Assembly: GCA_910576555.1 (NCBI GenBank)
Contig: CAJTIY010000003.1
Span: 62,001-126,000, forward strand
Length of the DNA stretch: 64,000 nt
Direction of reading: 5' to 3'
From: an uncultured Alistipes sp.
GTDB taxonomy: Bacteria; Bacteroidota; Bacteroidia; Bacteroidales; Rikenellaceae
Within the stretch, counting starts at the first letter, position 1. Every line of letters begins with the position of its first letter. Below the pieces are notes generated by a model, which saw only the letters and a list, made by a program, of their open reading frames with translations, searched no databases and was not told where the DNA came from. The position numbers and the translations under genes are program-made. Shown in pieces: positions 1 through 9,683 of the stretch.

Positions 1-376
1 CGATAGCGCGGGGCCGGGACCGGGGCGCCCGGCTGCGGACGCGCTGTCCGCCTGTTCACTCTCTTGTTCGTCGGCGGGATCTCCCGTGCGGCGGCCGATG
101 AGGTCGTGCGGCGGCCGAACCGTGTCGCCGCGATCGGTCGAACGGGGAATTGCCGCTGCGGTTCCCTGTGCGCAGTCCCGGTTTCCGGAGGGGCCTGTTC
201 CGCCGCGTTCCCCGGCTCCGGCGGCCGTCCGCTTGTCCCGGCAGCGCGTCCGCTCGCACGGCTATTCGTCGCTCCGCACGCGGCCTTGCGACGGGAGCAG
301 CGCAGGCCCCCATGTGTTTTTTCGTATCGGCCAACCACTTTTCGCCCTGCATCTTTCACTTTTCGCTTATTTTTTC
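1..376. other. GC-rich non-coding stretch upstream of secDF
   Basis: I see no credible gene here: open frames exist on both strands but give Arg/Pro/Ala-rich translations without any recognisable domain, as expected from GC-rich non-coding DNA. One short direct repeat, GTGCGGCGGCCGA, occurs at 86-98 and again at 106-118. The last part turns T-rich and carries the secDF promoter. The end of an upstream gene could lie just outside the left edge. Confidence 0.5.
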
Positions 377-384
377 TATCTTTG
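353..384 (+). promoter_or_regulatory. Bacteroidota-type promoter for secDF
   Basis: TATCTTTG at 377-384 matches the Bacteroidota -7 element TAnnTTTG. TTTC at 353-356 sits 20 bases upstream and could serve as the -33 element. The secDF start codon lies 56 bases downstream of the box. Confidence 0.6.
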
Positions 385-440
385 CGTGCTATTGAGCGAA
401 ATGTCGCGGAAAACGATCAAATAACAAATATTTTCCATTC

Positions 441-3400
441 ATGCAAAGTAAAGGCTTTATTAAACTCATCGCGGCGCTGCTGGCGCTCGCATGCGTTTAC
501 CAGCTCTCGTTCACGTTCAAGACGCGGAGCGTGGAGAAGAAGGCGGCGGAGTATGCCGCGCAGTTCCCCGTCGACCGGCAGGCCGCCGCGGAGCAGCACT
601 ATCTGGATTCGGTTCAGAACCTGCCCGTGTTCAACATGGGCTTCAAGTCCTTCACCTACAAGGAGTGCAAGGAGAAGGAGCTGAATCTCGGTCTCGACCT
701 CAAGGGCGGTATGAACGTCATGCTCGAGGTGCAGGTCGAGGATGTGGTCAAGGCGCTCGCCGGCGACAGCAGCAACGATCCCGCCTTCGCGCAGGCCATC
801 GCCGAGGCGAACGAGGCGATCAAGCAGGGTGCCTCGAAGGACTATATCGACGACTTCGTGAAGGCCTACGAGCGCCTGTCCGACGGCGGTTCGCTGGCTG
901 CGATCTTCGTCAGCCCCGACCGCAAGGACATCACGCTCGAAAGCTCGAACGCCGATGTCGCGAAGCTGCTCAAGCGCGAGACGGAGGCGGCCATCGCCGC
1001 TTCGTTCAACGTGCTGCGCAGCCGTATCGACCACTTCGGCGTGACGCAGCCCAACATCATGCGCCTGCCCAACTCGCACCGCATTCTGGTCGAGCTGCCG
1101 GGCGTGAAGGAGCCCCAGCGTGTCCGCGACCTGCTTCAGGGAACGGCTTCGCTCGAGTTCTGGACCACGTACGACGCCCGTGAGATCCTCCCCGCACTCG
1201 CCGCTGCCGACGAGTTCCTGCGCGGCGAGCTGGCCGCTGCGACCGAAGGTTCGGCCGTAGAGGTCGAGCAGACCGAGGCGGTCGTTGCCGGGCAGCCGGC
1301 CGAAGGCGAGGGGCTGATCGCCGAGGTGGGTGCCGTTGCCGGTGAGACGGCCGCCGAGCAGACCGAAGGTCGCTTCGACCGTGCGCAGCATCCGCTCTTC
1401 GCGCGGCTCGATCCGGGCTTCGCGGGCGGAGCCGCCGTAGGTGCCGCCTACAAGGCCGACATGGCCGCCGTGGATGCCTACCTCGCCCAGCCCGCCGTGC
1501 GGGAGCAGTTCCCCGCCGACGTCGCGTTCAAGTGGGGCGTGAAGGGCGACGACAAGATCGACGGCCGCTACTACCTCTACGCCATCCGCATCGCCACGCC
1601 CGACGGCAAGGCGCCGCTCGACGGTTCGGTGGTGACCGACGCCCGCGCACAGTATGCCGAGCGCGGCGCTACGGCCGAGGTTTCGATGACGATGAACGCC
1701 GAGGGCGCGCAGAAGTGGTCGCGTCTGACGGGCGAGAACATCGGCAAGTGCGTGGCGATCGTCCTCGACGACTACGTCTATTCGGCCCCTGCGGTCCGTA
1801 CGAAGATCGACAAGGGTTCGTCGGAGATCTCGGGCGACTTCACCATGCAGGAGGCGCAGGACCTCGCCAACGTGCTCAACTCGGGTAAGGTTCCCGCTCC
1901 GGCCAAGATCATTCAGGATACGGTCGTGGGTCCCTCGCTGGGTCAGGAGTCGATCAATGCGGGTATGCTCTCGTTCCTCATCGCCTTCATCCTCGTGCTG
2001 CTCTACATGGGCCTCTTCTACAAGACGGCGGGCTGGATGTCCGACATCGCGCTGCTCACCAACGTCTTCCTGCTGATGGGCGTGCTCGTGTCGTTCGGCG
2101 CCGTGCTGACGCTGCCCGGTATCGCCGGTATCGTGCTGACGATGGGTATGGCCGTCGACGCCAACGTGATCATCTACGAGCGCATCAAGGAGGAGCTCCG
2201 CGGCGGCAAGGGACTTTCGCTGGCCATCAAGGACGGTTTCTCGAAGGCCTACTCGGCCATCATCGACGGTAACCTGACGACCATCATCACGGGTATCGTC
2301 CTCTTCATCTTCGGCAACGGTCCGGTGCAGGGCTTCGCCACGACGCTCATCATCGGTATCATCACCTCGTTCTTCTGCGCCGTCTTCATCACGCGTCTGC
2401 TGATCGAGTGGATCGTGGGCAAGTGGGGTACGATCTCCTTCTCGCGCAAGTGGTCGGAGAACTTCCTCAACGATACCCGCATCGATTTCATCCGCATGCG
2501 CAAGACCGCATACATCGTCGCCGCCGCGCTGATCGCGCTGTCGTGCGTTTCGTTCTTCGCCCGCGGTCTGAACCTCGGCGCCGAGTTCACGGGCGGCCGT
2601 GCCTATGTGGTGCGCTTCGACAAGGCCGTCTCGGCCGAGGAGGTGCGCGGCCGCATCGAGCAGGCGTTCGGTGCGCAGGCCGATGCCGACGCCGCTTCGG
2701 TCAGCTCCGAGGTCAAGCAGTACGGCAACGAGAACCAGATGCGCATCGTGACCCAGTACCGCTTCGACGATACGTCGGACGAGGCGACCGCCGAGGTCGA
2801 GCGGATCATCTACGATGCCGTGAAGCCGCTCTACACCTACGACATCACCTTCGAGCAGTTCCGCAACACGCAGACCGACGTCAACGGTATCCTCAATGCC
2901 GACAAGATCGGTCCCTCGATCGCCAAAGACATGACGTGGAACGCCATCTATTCGGTGCTCTTCTCGCTGCTCGCGATCGGTCTCTACATCACCTTCCGCT
3001 TCAAGCGCTGGCAGTGGGCTTCGGGCGCCACGCTCGCACTGGCGGTCAACGCGCTGTTCATCATCGGCCTTTTCTCGATGCTCTACGGCTTGCTGCCCTT
3101 CAACTTGGAGGTGAACCAAGCCTTCATCGCCGCGATTCTGACGATCATCGGCTATGCGATCAACGACACGGTGGTGGTCTTCGACCGTATCCGCGAGTAC
3201 CTCGGCCTCTATCCGAAGCGCAGCCTGCGCGAGAACGTCAACAACGCCATCAACTCCACGTTGTCGCGTACGATCAACACGTCGGGTACGACGCTCGTCA
3301 CGCTGCTCGCGATCTTCTTCTTCGGCGGCGAGACCATCCGCGGCTTCATCTTCGCCCTGATCGTGGGTGTCGTCGTCGGTACGGCCGCTACGATCTTCAT

Positions 3401-3455
3401 CGCTACGCCCGTGGCCTTCGACCTTATGGAGCGCAAGGACGCGAAGAAGGAGTAA
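441..3455 (+). CDS. secDF: Protein translocase subunit SecDF (fused)
   Basis: Inner-membrane partner of SecYEG that uses the proton gradient to pull exported proteins across the membrane. The 1004-residue protein fuses SecD and SecF, the usual arrangement in Bacteroidota. Residues 7-25 form the first membrane helix, LGLDLKGGM near residue 82 is the SecD signature, and a helix bundle near 505-660 contains GMAVDANVIIYERIK. The SecF half starts near 685, with LGAEFTGGR near 713 and GYAINDTVVVFDRIREYL near 905. Between about residues 250 and 355 the periplasmic P1 domain carries a long insert with an Ala/Glu/Gly-rich linker that SecD of E. coli lacks. It stands alone between its own promoter and terminator, with no yajC beside it. 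Assignment is firm. Confidence 0.97.
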   Translation: MQSKGFIKLIAALLALACVYQLSFTFKTRSVEKKAAEYAAQFPVDRQAAAEQHYLDSVQNLPVFNMGFKSFTYKECKEKELNLGLDLKGGMNVMLEVQVEDVVKALAGDSSNDPAFAQAIAEANEAIKQGASKDYIDDFVKAYERLSDGGSLAAIFVSPDRKDITLESSNADVAKLLKRETEAAIAASFNVLRSRIDHFGVTQPNIMRLPNSHRILVELPGVKEPQRVRDLLQGTASLEFWTTYDAREILPALAAADEFLRGELAAATEGSAVEVEQTEAVVAGQPAEGEGLIAEVGAVAGETAAEQTEGRFDRAQHPLFARLDPGFAGGAAVGAAYKADMAAVDAYLAQPAVREQFPADVAFKWGVKGDDKIDGRYYLYAIRIATPDGKAPLDGSVVTDARAQYAERGATAEVSMTMNAEGAQKWSRLTGENIGKCVAIVLDDYVYSAPAVRTKIDKGSSEISGDFTMQEAQDLANVLNSGKVPAPAKIIQDTVVGPSLGQESINAGMLSFLIAFILVLLYMGLFYKTAGWMSDIALLTNVFLLMGVLVSFGAVLTLPGIAGIVLTMGMAVDANVIIYERIKEELRGGKGLSLAIKDGFSKAYSAIIDGNLTTIITGIVLFIFGNGPVQGFATTLIIGIITSFFCAVFITRLLIEWIVGKWGTISFSRKWSENFLNDTRIDFIRMRKTAYIVAAALIALSCVSFFARGLNLGAEFTGGRAYVVRFDKAVSAEEVRGRIEQAFGAQADADAASVSSEVKQYGNENQMRIVTQYRFDDTSDEATAEVERIIYDAVKPLYTYDITFEQFRNTQTDVNGILNADKIGPSIAKDMTWNAIYSVLFSLLAIGLYITFRFKRWQWASGATLALAVNALFIIGLFSMLYGLLPFNLEVNQAFIAAILTIIGYAINDTVVVFDRIREYLGLYPKRSLRENVNNAINSTLSRTINTSGTTLVTLLAIFFFGGETIRGFIFALIVGVVVGTAATIFIATPVAFDLMERKDAKKE

Positions 3456-3476
3456 CCGACTCGCTTCGCCCGTTCG

Positions 3477-3513
3477 AAAAAGGCTGTCCGGAGATAATCC
3501 GGGCAGCTTTTTT
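3477..3513 (+). terminator. Rho-independent terminator after secDF
   Basis: Stem AAAAAGGCTGTCCGG (3477-3491) pairs with CCGGGCAGCTTTTTT (3499-3513) around a 7-base loop, with one mismatch-type wobble, and ends in six T. It begins 22 bases after the secDF stop codon. Confidence 0.85.
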
Positions 3514-3722
3514 CGTACTGTCCGGCTCGCGTACTGGCAGACTCGTACCGGCAGGATCGTGCCGGCGAGTTCGTAGGAGGCGGATTCGCCGTGCCGGGCC
3601 GAATGCGCAGGACGCTCCGCGGCTTCCGATCCGCCCCGACGGCGGGTGCATGCGACGTCTGCCTGCCGGAGGCATCGCTCCGAATTTTGCCTGACGGATG
3701 GCGGATATTGTCGCTTTATTTT

Positions 3723-3730
3723 TACCTTTG
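3723..3730 (+). promoter_or_regulatory. Promoter -7 box for the YbbR-like gene
   Basis: TACCTTTG matches TAnnTTTG. It lies inside a longer open frame that begins at 3698, so it argues that translation starts at the ATG at 3752 and not upstream. I could not place a good -33 element. Confidence 0.55.
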
Positions 3731-3751
3731 CGAAACGTAATCTTTTTTTCG

Positions 3752-4150
3752 ATGGACAAACTCTGGAAACGGATGCACCGCTATGTCTCGCCGGTCTTTC
3801 TGGCGCTGCTCGTGGCGTCGTTCATCCTGTGGTACATCGCCAAGCTGAACTATGTCTATACGACCGAGCAGGTCGTGCGGTTGAATGTCGACGGCGAACT
3901 GTTCGATCTGCCCTGCGTCGTCGAGGGGGTGGGAACCAACCTCTTCGGCTACCGCGTCTATTCCAACAAACGGCTGCGCATTCCCCTTTCGGAACTCAAA
4001 TACACGACCTCGCGCGAGGAGGGACACGAGGGCAAGCTGATCCTCGATCCGCAGTCGCTGCAGAGTGCCGTGTCGGTGCGTTTCAGCGATATCAAGATCA
4101 TCTCGGTGGGCCCTGTACCGGAGATCGACGAACCCTCCGCGCAGCCATGA
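3752..4150 (+). CDS. YbbR-like single-pass membrane protein
   Basis: A 132-residue protein with one hydrophobic segment at about residues 13-30 and an extracytoplasmic beta-rich tail, resembling one YbbR repeat. Bacteroidota genomes often keep such a gene directly before coaE, and here its stop codon overlaps the coaE start (ATGA, 4147-4150). YbbR-domain proteins in other phyla (CdaR) regulate the diadenylate cyclase CdaA, but no cdaA gene is visible nearby, so that role cannot be claimed here. The start at 3752 is chosen because the promoter box at 3723-3730 lies inside the longer frame. The family call rests on context and gross features more than on a clear motif. Confidence 0.65.
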   Translation: MDKLWKRMHRYVSPVFLALLVASFILWYIAKLNYVYTTEQVVRLNVDGELFDLPCVVEGVGTNLFGYRVYSNKRLRIPLSELKYTTSREEGHEGKLILDPQSLQSAVSVRFSDIKIISVGPVPEIDEPSAQP

Positions 4151-4743
4151 TGAAGGTGGGGATTACGGGCGGCATCGGGAGCGGCAAGAGCACCGTCTGC
4201 CGGCTGTTCGCAGGGCGCGGCGTCGCGGTCTACGATTCCGATGCCGCGGCGAAGCGTCTGATGGGAGATGCCCTGCGTCCGGCCGTCGAGGCGCGTTTCG
4301 GCGCGGCGGTCTATCGCGACGGGGTGCTCGACCGCGCCCGGCTGGCCGAGACGGTCTTCCGCGACCCGGCGGCGCTGGCCGATCTGAATGCGATCGTCCA
4401 TCCGGCCGTGCTGCGCGACTTCGCGGCGTGGGCCGCAGAGCAGCCGGGCGATTACGTGGTGCTGGAGAGCGCCATCCTGTTCGAAGCGGGGCTCGAAGGG
4501 GCCGTCGACCGCACGGTCGCCGTGCTGGCGCCCCTCGAACTGCGCGTCGCGCGCACCTGCCGCCGCGACGGATGCGATGCGGAGGCGGTGCGCCGGCGCA
4601 TTGCGGCGCAGGCCGACGACGACATGCTGCGCGACCGCGCCGACTATACGCTCGTAAATATCTCGGAGGAGGAGCTCGAACCCGCCGTCGCGGAACTCGA
4701 CCGCCGCTTCCGGGCCGAAATCCGACCGCATGAAGATCGATAG
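4147..4743 (+). CDS. coaE: Dephospho-CoA kinase
   Basis: Catalyses the last step of coenzyme A synthesis, phosphorylating the 3'-hydroxyl of dephospho-CoA with ATP in the cytoplasm. The 198-residue product has the P-loop GGIGSGKST at residues 8-16, the VYDSDAAAK substrate-binding segment near 33, and IVHPAV with ESAILFE in the middle, all typical of CoaE, and the length is normal. The start ATG overlaps the stop of the YbbR-like gene and the 3' end overlaps folP by 14 bases, so translation of the three genes is probably coupled. A second ATG directly follows the first and could be used instead. Confidence 0.95.
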   Translation: MMKVGITGGIGSGKSTVCRLFAGRGVAVYDSDAAAKRLMGDALRPAVEARFGAAVYRDGVLDRARLAETVFRDPAALADLNAIVHPAVLRDFAAWAAEQPGDYVVLESAILFEAGLEGAVDRTVAVLAPLELRVARTCRRDGCDAEAVRRRIAAQADDDMLRDRADYTLVNISEEELEPAVAELDRRFRAEIRPHEDR

Positions 4744-5601
4744 CGCGCACCCGCAGGTGATGGCGATCGTCAACGTCACGCCCGATTCGTTTTATGCCGC
4801 CAGCCGCACTGCGGAGGCCGAGGCCCTCGAGCGGCGTGTCCGCGCGGCGCTCGACGAGGGTGCTTCGATCATTGACGTGGGGGGCTACTCCTCGCGGCCG
4901 GGCGCCGACGAGGTTTCGCCCGAGGAGGAGTGGCGCCGCGTAGCGCTGGGAGTCGGCACGGTGCGTCGCATCGCACCCGACGCGGCGGTCTCGATCGACA
5001 CCTTCCGCGCCTCGGTGGTCGAACGGACCGTCGACCGGTTCGGCCCCGTGATCGTCAACGACATCTCGGCCGGCGAGCTGGACCCGGCGATGGTGCCCAC
5101 GGTGGCGCGGTACGGCGTTCCCTACATCGCCATGCACATGAAGGGCGATCCGAAGACCATGCAGTCGCTCACGGAGTATCGCCGCGACATCGTCACGGAG
5201 GTGGTGGACTATTTCGAACGCCGGGTCGCGGAGCTGACCGCTGCGGGCATCGCCCGCGAGCGGCTGGTGCTCGATCCCGGGTTCGGCTTCGCCAAGACCG
5301 CGGAGCAGAACTACGAGCTGCTCGCCGGGCTCCATCGGCTTTGCGCCTCGGGACTCCCCGTCTTGGCGGGACTCTCGCGCAAGTCGATGATCTACCGGGT
5401 GCTCGGCACGACGCCCGCCGAGTCGCTCGCCGGAACGGTGGCGCTCGGGTGGGAGTGCCTGCGGCAGGGCGCCGCGATCCTGCGCGTACACGACGTGCGC
5501 GAGGCTGCGGATACGGTGCGTCTGTTCGCTGCGTTCCGCGACGGCCGGGAGCGCTCCGAAGGCGTCCGGAGCCGACCGGTACAGCGATCGAATAAGAGGA
5601 T

Positions 5602-5605
<4 letters not shown>
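4730..5605 (+). CDS. folP: Dihydropteroate synthase
   Basis: Joins p-aminobenzoate to 6-hydroxymethyl-dihydropterin pyrophosphate in folate synthesis and is the target of sulfonamides. The 291-residue protein shows the family's ordered motifs: AIVNVTPDSF near residue 12, DVGGYSSRPGA near 48, SIDTFR near 88, VNDISAG near 107, DPGFGFAKT near 184 and GLSRKSM near 215. The segment IDVGGYSSRPGADEV corresponds to the mobile loop that usually reads DIGGESTRPG, with Tyr in place of Glu/Thr, a variation common in Bacteroidota. It overlaps coaE by 14 bases and lolD by 4. The last 25 residues are Arg-rich and outside the conserved fold. Confidence 0.95.
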
Positions 5606-6255
<650 letters not shown>

Positions 6256-6269
6256 ATGGGGCGTGCCGT

Positions 6270-7052
6270 ATGACGAATCCCGAATTGCAGGAGCTGCTCG
6301 AACGGCTCCACGACCGCTACAACCGTCCCGAGTTCATCGAGGACGACCCGATCGCCGTGCCTCACCGCTATACGGACCGTGCCGACCGGGAGATCGCCGG
6401 ATTTCTCGCCGCCACGATCGCGTGGGGCAACCGCAAGGCGATCGTCCGCAACGGCCACCGGCTGATGCGCCTGCTGGACGACGCTCCGGCCGACTTCGTG
6501 CGCAACGCTTCGGAGCGGGAGCTCGCCCGCTTGGGCGGCTTTGTCCACCGCACCTTCAACGGCGGCGACCTGTGCGACTTCGTGCGGGGGCTCCGCCGCA
6601 TGGAGCGGGAGCACGGGGGCGTGGGCCGCTTCTTCGAGGCGCGTTACGAGGCTACGGGAAGCCTTCCCGCCGTGCTCGCGGAGTTCCGCTCGGAGTTTTT
6701 CGCCGCGGAACACGCTCCGCGCTGCGAGAAACACCTCTCCTCCGTGACGAAGGGGGCGGCCTGCAAGCGGCTCTGTATGTATCTGCGCTGGATGGTGCGC
6801 CGCGACGAGCGGGGCGTCGACTTCGGCGAGTGGGAGGGGATTCCGCCGGAGGCGCTTCGTCTGCCGCTCGACGTCCATACGGGCGAAACGGGGCGGCTGC
6901 TCGGACTCCTCGTGCGACGGCAGAACGACTGGCGTGCCGTCGAGGAGATCACCGCGGCCCTGCGGGCCTACGACGCCGCCGATCCCGTGCGGTTCGATTT
7001 CGCGCTGTTCGGCGCCGGCATGGACCGCAGTTTGCAGGGGGAACGGGAGTAA
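6270..7052 (+). CDS. TIGR02757 family protein (DUF2400)
   Basis: A 260-residue cytoplasmic protein of unknown biochemical role found widely in Bacteroidota. Recognisable family features include the N-terminal YNRPEFIEDDPIAVPH, FLAATIAWGNRK near residue 48, CKRLCMYLRWMVR near 168 and PLDVHTGETGR near 205. The middle wording (KRLCMYLRWMVR...D) resembles the helix-hairpin-helix region of DNA glycosylases, which is why a nucleic-acid role has been suspected, but no function is established. It starts 14 bases after lolD and is probably co-transcribed with it. Confidence 0.82.
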   Translation: MTNPELQELLERLHDRYNRPEFIEDDPIAVPHRYTDRADREIAGFLAATIAWGNRKAIVRNGHRLMRLLDDAPADFVRNASERELARLGGFVHRTFNGGDLCDFVRGLRRMEREHGGVGRFFEARYEATGSLPAVLAEFRSEFFAAEHAPRCEKHLSSVTKGAACKRLCMYLRWMVRRDERGVDFGEWEGIPPEALRLPLDVHTGETGRLLGLLVRRQNDWRAVEEITAALRAYDAADPVRFDFALFGAGMDRSLQGERE

Positions 7053-7141
7053 CGCCGGTGCGTATGCCCGTTCGCCGCGGTCCGCGGGGCGGAACGATGT
7101 CCCGGAGAAGTAACGTATCGAAAGAAAGGTCACCGAAAGTC

Positions 7142-7855
7142 ATGTTTCAGTTCAAAAGGTTCGCGGTCCGGCAGGACCGCACCCCGATGAAGGTCGGCAC
7201 CGACGGGGTGCTCGTCGGGGCGTGGGCCTCGGTCGAGGCCGCCGACCGGCGCATGCTCGATATCGGCACCGGCACGGGCCTCATCGCGCTGATGCTGGCC
7301 CAGCGCACGGAGGGAGCGGCGTCGGAGGTGCGCATCACGGGCATCGACGTGGAGGATGTCGCGCAGGCGCGCGAAAATGCCGCGGCATCGCCGTGGGGCA
7401 GGCGCCTCGACTTCGTGCAGGAGCCCGTGCAGGTGTACCGGCCCGGGGAGCGGTTCGACCTGATCGTTTCGAATCCGCCCTTTTTCGTCGATTCGCTGAC
7501 CTGCCCCGATCCGGGGCGGACGACGGCGCGGCATGCCGTGTCGCTGCCCTTCGAGGAGCTGCGCGACGCTGCGGTGCGGCTGCTCGCGCCCGGAGGCCGG
7601 TTCGCCGTCGTGCTGCCTACGGCCGAAGGCGAACGTTTCGCGACGCTCTGCCGCGGGCGGCTCGCGCTGCGCCGGCTCACGCGGGTGCGCACGACGCCCC
7701 GCCGCGCTGCGAAGCGGGTGCTGATGGAGTTCGTACCGGCCGGGGCCTGCGACGGCCTGCCCACCTGCGACGAGCTGATCATCGGCACGGGCGGGCACGA
7801 GTGCTACACCGAAGAATATCGGGCGCTGACGCGGGATTTCTACCTGAAATTTTGA
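7142..7855 (+). CDS. trmN6: tRNA1(Val) (adenine(37)-N6)-methyltransferase-like
   Basis: S-adenosylmethionine-dependent methyltransferase; family members (YfiC/TrmN6) methylate A37 of tRNA-Val. The 237-residue protein opens with MFQFKRFAVRQDRTPMKVGTDG-type wording, typical of the family, has the SAM-binding motif DIGTGTGLIALM near residue 40 and the catalytic motif NPPFF near 118. An open frame continues upstream to 6263, but MFQFKRF at 7142 matches the family N-terminus and lies after the stop of the previous gene, so this ATG is preferred. AAAGAAAGG upstream is a plausible weak ribosome site. Confidence 0.9.
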   Translation: MFQFKRFAVRQDRTPMKVGTDGVLVGAWASVEAADRRMLDIGTGTGLIALMLAQRTEGAASEVRITGIDVEDVAQARENAAASPWGRRLDFVQEPVQVYRPGERFDLIVSNPPFFVDSLTCPDPGRTTARHAVSLPFEELRDAAVRLLAPGGRFAVVLPTAEGERFATLCRGRLALRRLTRVRTTPRRAAKRVLMEFVPAGACDGLPTCDELIIGTGGHECYTEEYRALTRDFYLKF

Positions 7856-7873
7856 CGGATCGCCGAAATCGTT

Positions 7874-7881
7874 TATTTTTG
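7874..7881 (+). promoter_or_regulatory. Promoter -7 box for the DUF4831 gene
   Basis: TATTTTTG matches TAnnTTTG and begins 18 bases after the trmN6 stop. The DUF4831 start codon is about 118 bases further on, leaving a long untranslated leader. Confidence 0.5.
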
Positions 7882-7998
7882 TGGATGGCAGCGGCGGCCT
7901 TTGCGGCGCCGCATGCGGACACGGAGCGACGGGCCGGTCTGCGCAAGGAGGGCCGTGGCCGCAAACGGAATCGAATCATCGAAATGACAATACCGGAT

Positions 7999-8907
7999 AT
8001 GAAAACACGTATCTTCGGAGCGCTCGCGCTGTTGCTGTGGAGCGTCGGCGCTGCGGCGCAGAACAATCCCTATGTGGCCGTGGAGGGAGCGGTCGAAACC
8101 GGCGGTGGGATCGTCGTATCGCTGCCCCGCACGTCGATCGGTGTCGACATCGTCGTCGAGCGCGACGCGACGGTCTGCGGCCCCTATGCGCGCTATGCGC
8201 AGAAGTACCTCGGCGTGCGTGCGCCGCTGACGGACAAGACCGTGTGGAGCGTCGCGTCGGCCTCGCTCTCGCTGCTCGACGCGCAGGAGGCGCTCGGCGG
8301 CGGTAGGTCGCCCGAGGCCGGACCGCAGCGCCGCGTCGTGTCGCACACCGACGCCGAGGAGGAGTTCGTGCGGCTGCAGCCCGACCGTACGAGCGCGGCC
8401 GCCGTGGCGCCGGAGGAGGCGGCGCGTCAGGCCGCAGCGACGATCTTCGCGCTGCGCCGCCACCGCATGGAGCTCATCACGGGCGAGGCGGGCGAGCATG
8501 TCTTCGGCGAGGGGCTGCGGGCCGCGCTGGACGAGATCGACCGCTTGGAGCAGCGCTATCTGGAGCTTTTCCTCGGCAAGCGCACCGTCACCGTCGAGAC
8601 GCGCCGCTACGTCGTCGCCCCGCAGGCCGGCAAGACGCAGTATATAGTCTGCCGCTTCAGCCCGGTCGACGGCCTGCTGCCCGAGAACGATCTTTCGGGC
8701 GACATGGTGCTGTTGCAGATCGAACCTTCGGGCGTGCCGGTCGCCGTGGCGGAGGCCTCGGCGAAGGATACGAACGTCGTGCTGTGCCGCGCGGCCGATC
8801 CGTCGGTCTGCACGGTGATCTGCGGCGGCCGCGAATATGCGCGCGCCGTGCTCCCGGTGTTTGAATTCGGTCGTACCGTGCGCGTGGCGCTGCCGCGTCG
8901 TAAGTAG
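7999..8907 (+). CDS. DUF4831 family exported protein
   Basis: A 302-residue protein with an N-terminal signal peptide (MKTRIFGALALLLWSVGAAAQ, cleavage after about residue 20), so periplasmic or surface located. The rest fits the Bacteroidota DUF4831 family: an opening beta domain with LPRTSIGVDIVVERD and PYARYAQKYLG near residues 42-72, then a region with FALRRHRMELITGE near 150 and YRYVV-like strands in the second half. No catalytic motif is visible and no function is known. I chose the ATG at 7999 because it opens the signal peptide; another in-frame ATG lies five codons upstream. It is 6 bases from the next gene, so the two are probably one unit. Confidence 0.75.
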   Translation: MKTRIFGALALLLWSVGAAAQNNPYVAVEGAVETGGGIVVSLPRTSIGVDIVVERDATVCGPYARYAQKYLGVRAPLTDKTVWSVASASLSLLDAQEALGGGRSPEAGPQRRVVSHTDAEEEFVRLQPDRTSAAAVAPEEAARQAAATIFALRRHRMELITGEAGEHVFGEGLRAALDEIDRLEQRYLELFLGKRTVTVETRRYVVAPQAGKTQYIVCRFSPVDGLLPENDLSGDMVLLQIEPSGVPVAVAEASAKDTNVVLCRAADPSVCTVICGGREYARAVLPVFEFGRTVRVALPRRK

Positions 8908-8913
8908 GGTCGG

Positions 8914-9579
8914 ATGAATCGCACTTCGCGGATGACGGAGCTGCTCGGGGCGATGCGCCGCGAGCGGAACGGGCTGGTGGCCGACACGATGCGGCATTAC
9001 GGGACTCCGTGCGGACTCAACTACGGCGTGAGTCTGCCCACCGTGCGGCGGATCGCCCGCATGCAGACGCCCGATCACGATTTCGCCCGGTACCTGTGGC
9101 TGCAGGAGGTGCGCGAGCTCCGGCTCGCGGCGCTGCATCTGGCCGAACCCGCGCGGGTGACGCCCGAGGAGTTCGCCTTCTGGGCCGCTGGCTTGGTCGA
9201 CTCCGAACTGGCCGCCGAGGCGGCCTTCGCCCTGCTGGGACATATCCCGGATTTTCCGCAGCTGTTCGGGGCGTGGCTCGTCGCCGACGAGCCTTTGCTG
9301 CGCTACGCCGCGCTGCTGGCCGCATCCCGATCCGAGCGGATCGACTCCGCGTGGATCGTCCCGACGGTCGAGGCGGTGCACCGTGCGGCGAGCGATGCCG
9401 AGCGGGGTGTTTGCGACCCCTATGCGGCCCGCCTCGTGGCGCAGGGTGCCGTGGCGCTGCTGGCCGCCGCAGGGGGCCGAAACGAAGAGAACCGACAGGC
9501 GGTACTCCGCGCAGTCGGCTCTCTGGGCAAGCTCCCTGCCGAAGACTGCGTCCACGAGGAGCTCGCATGGCGTTTGTGA
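8914..9579 (+). CDS. AlkD-like HEAT-repeat protein (DNA alkylation repair family)
   Basis: A 221-residue all-helical protein matching the DNA alkylation repair (AlkD/AlkC) superfamily: NYGVSLPTVRRIAR near residue 37 and LWLQEVRELRLAALHL near 61 reproduce the family's first repeats, and the remainder is Ala/Leu-rich paired helices. AlkD removes bulky alkylated bases through a Trp/Asp/Trp set; in the expected place (FWAAGLVDSELAAEA, near residue 90) the usual Trp-x-x-x-Asp wording is not obvious, so activity is uncertain. The gene follows DUF4831 by 6 bases. Function is inferred from fold similarity only. Confidence 0.68.
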   Translation: MNRTSRMTELLGAMRRERNGLVADTMRHYGTPCGLNYGVSLPTVRRIARMQTPDHDFARYLWLQEVRELRLAALHLAEPARVTPEEFAFWAAGLVDSELAAEAAFALLGHIPDFPQLFGAWLVADEPLLRYAALLAASRSERIDSAWIVPTVEAVHRAASDAERGVCDPYAARLVAQGAVALLAAAGGRNEENRQAVLRAVGSLGKLPAEDCVHEELAWRL

Positions 9580-9683
9580 TCGTACGGGCCGCACTTCGCC
9601 CGACGTAGGTGCGTTTTCGCCTGCATGGCGGCGAGCTTGCCGCAGGCGCCGGAGCGGCGGAATGTGCCGGCCGCGGCCTTAGG

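Noticed and set aside
86..118. GTGCGGCGGCCGA direct repeat as a possible array or attachment site
   Set aside because: Only two short GC-rich copies 20 bases apart, without spacers, integrase or tRNA; easily chance in this composition.
417..3119. Minus-strand open frame of 900 codons opposite secDF
   Set aside because: secDF on the plus strand is unmistakable, and the antisense translation is low-complexity and Arg/His/Glu-rich.
3698..3751. Upstream extension of the YbbR-like gene by 18 codons
   Set aside because: The -7 box at 3723-3730 lies inside the extension, so transcription most likely begins after the extended start.
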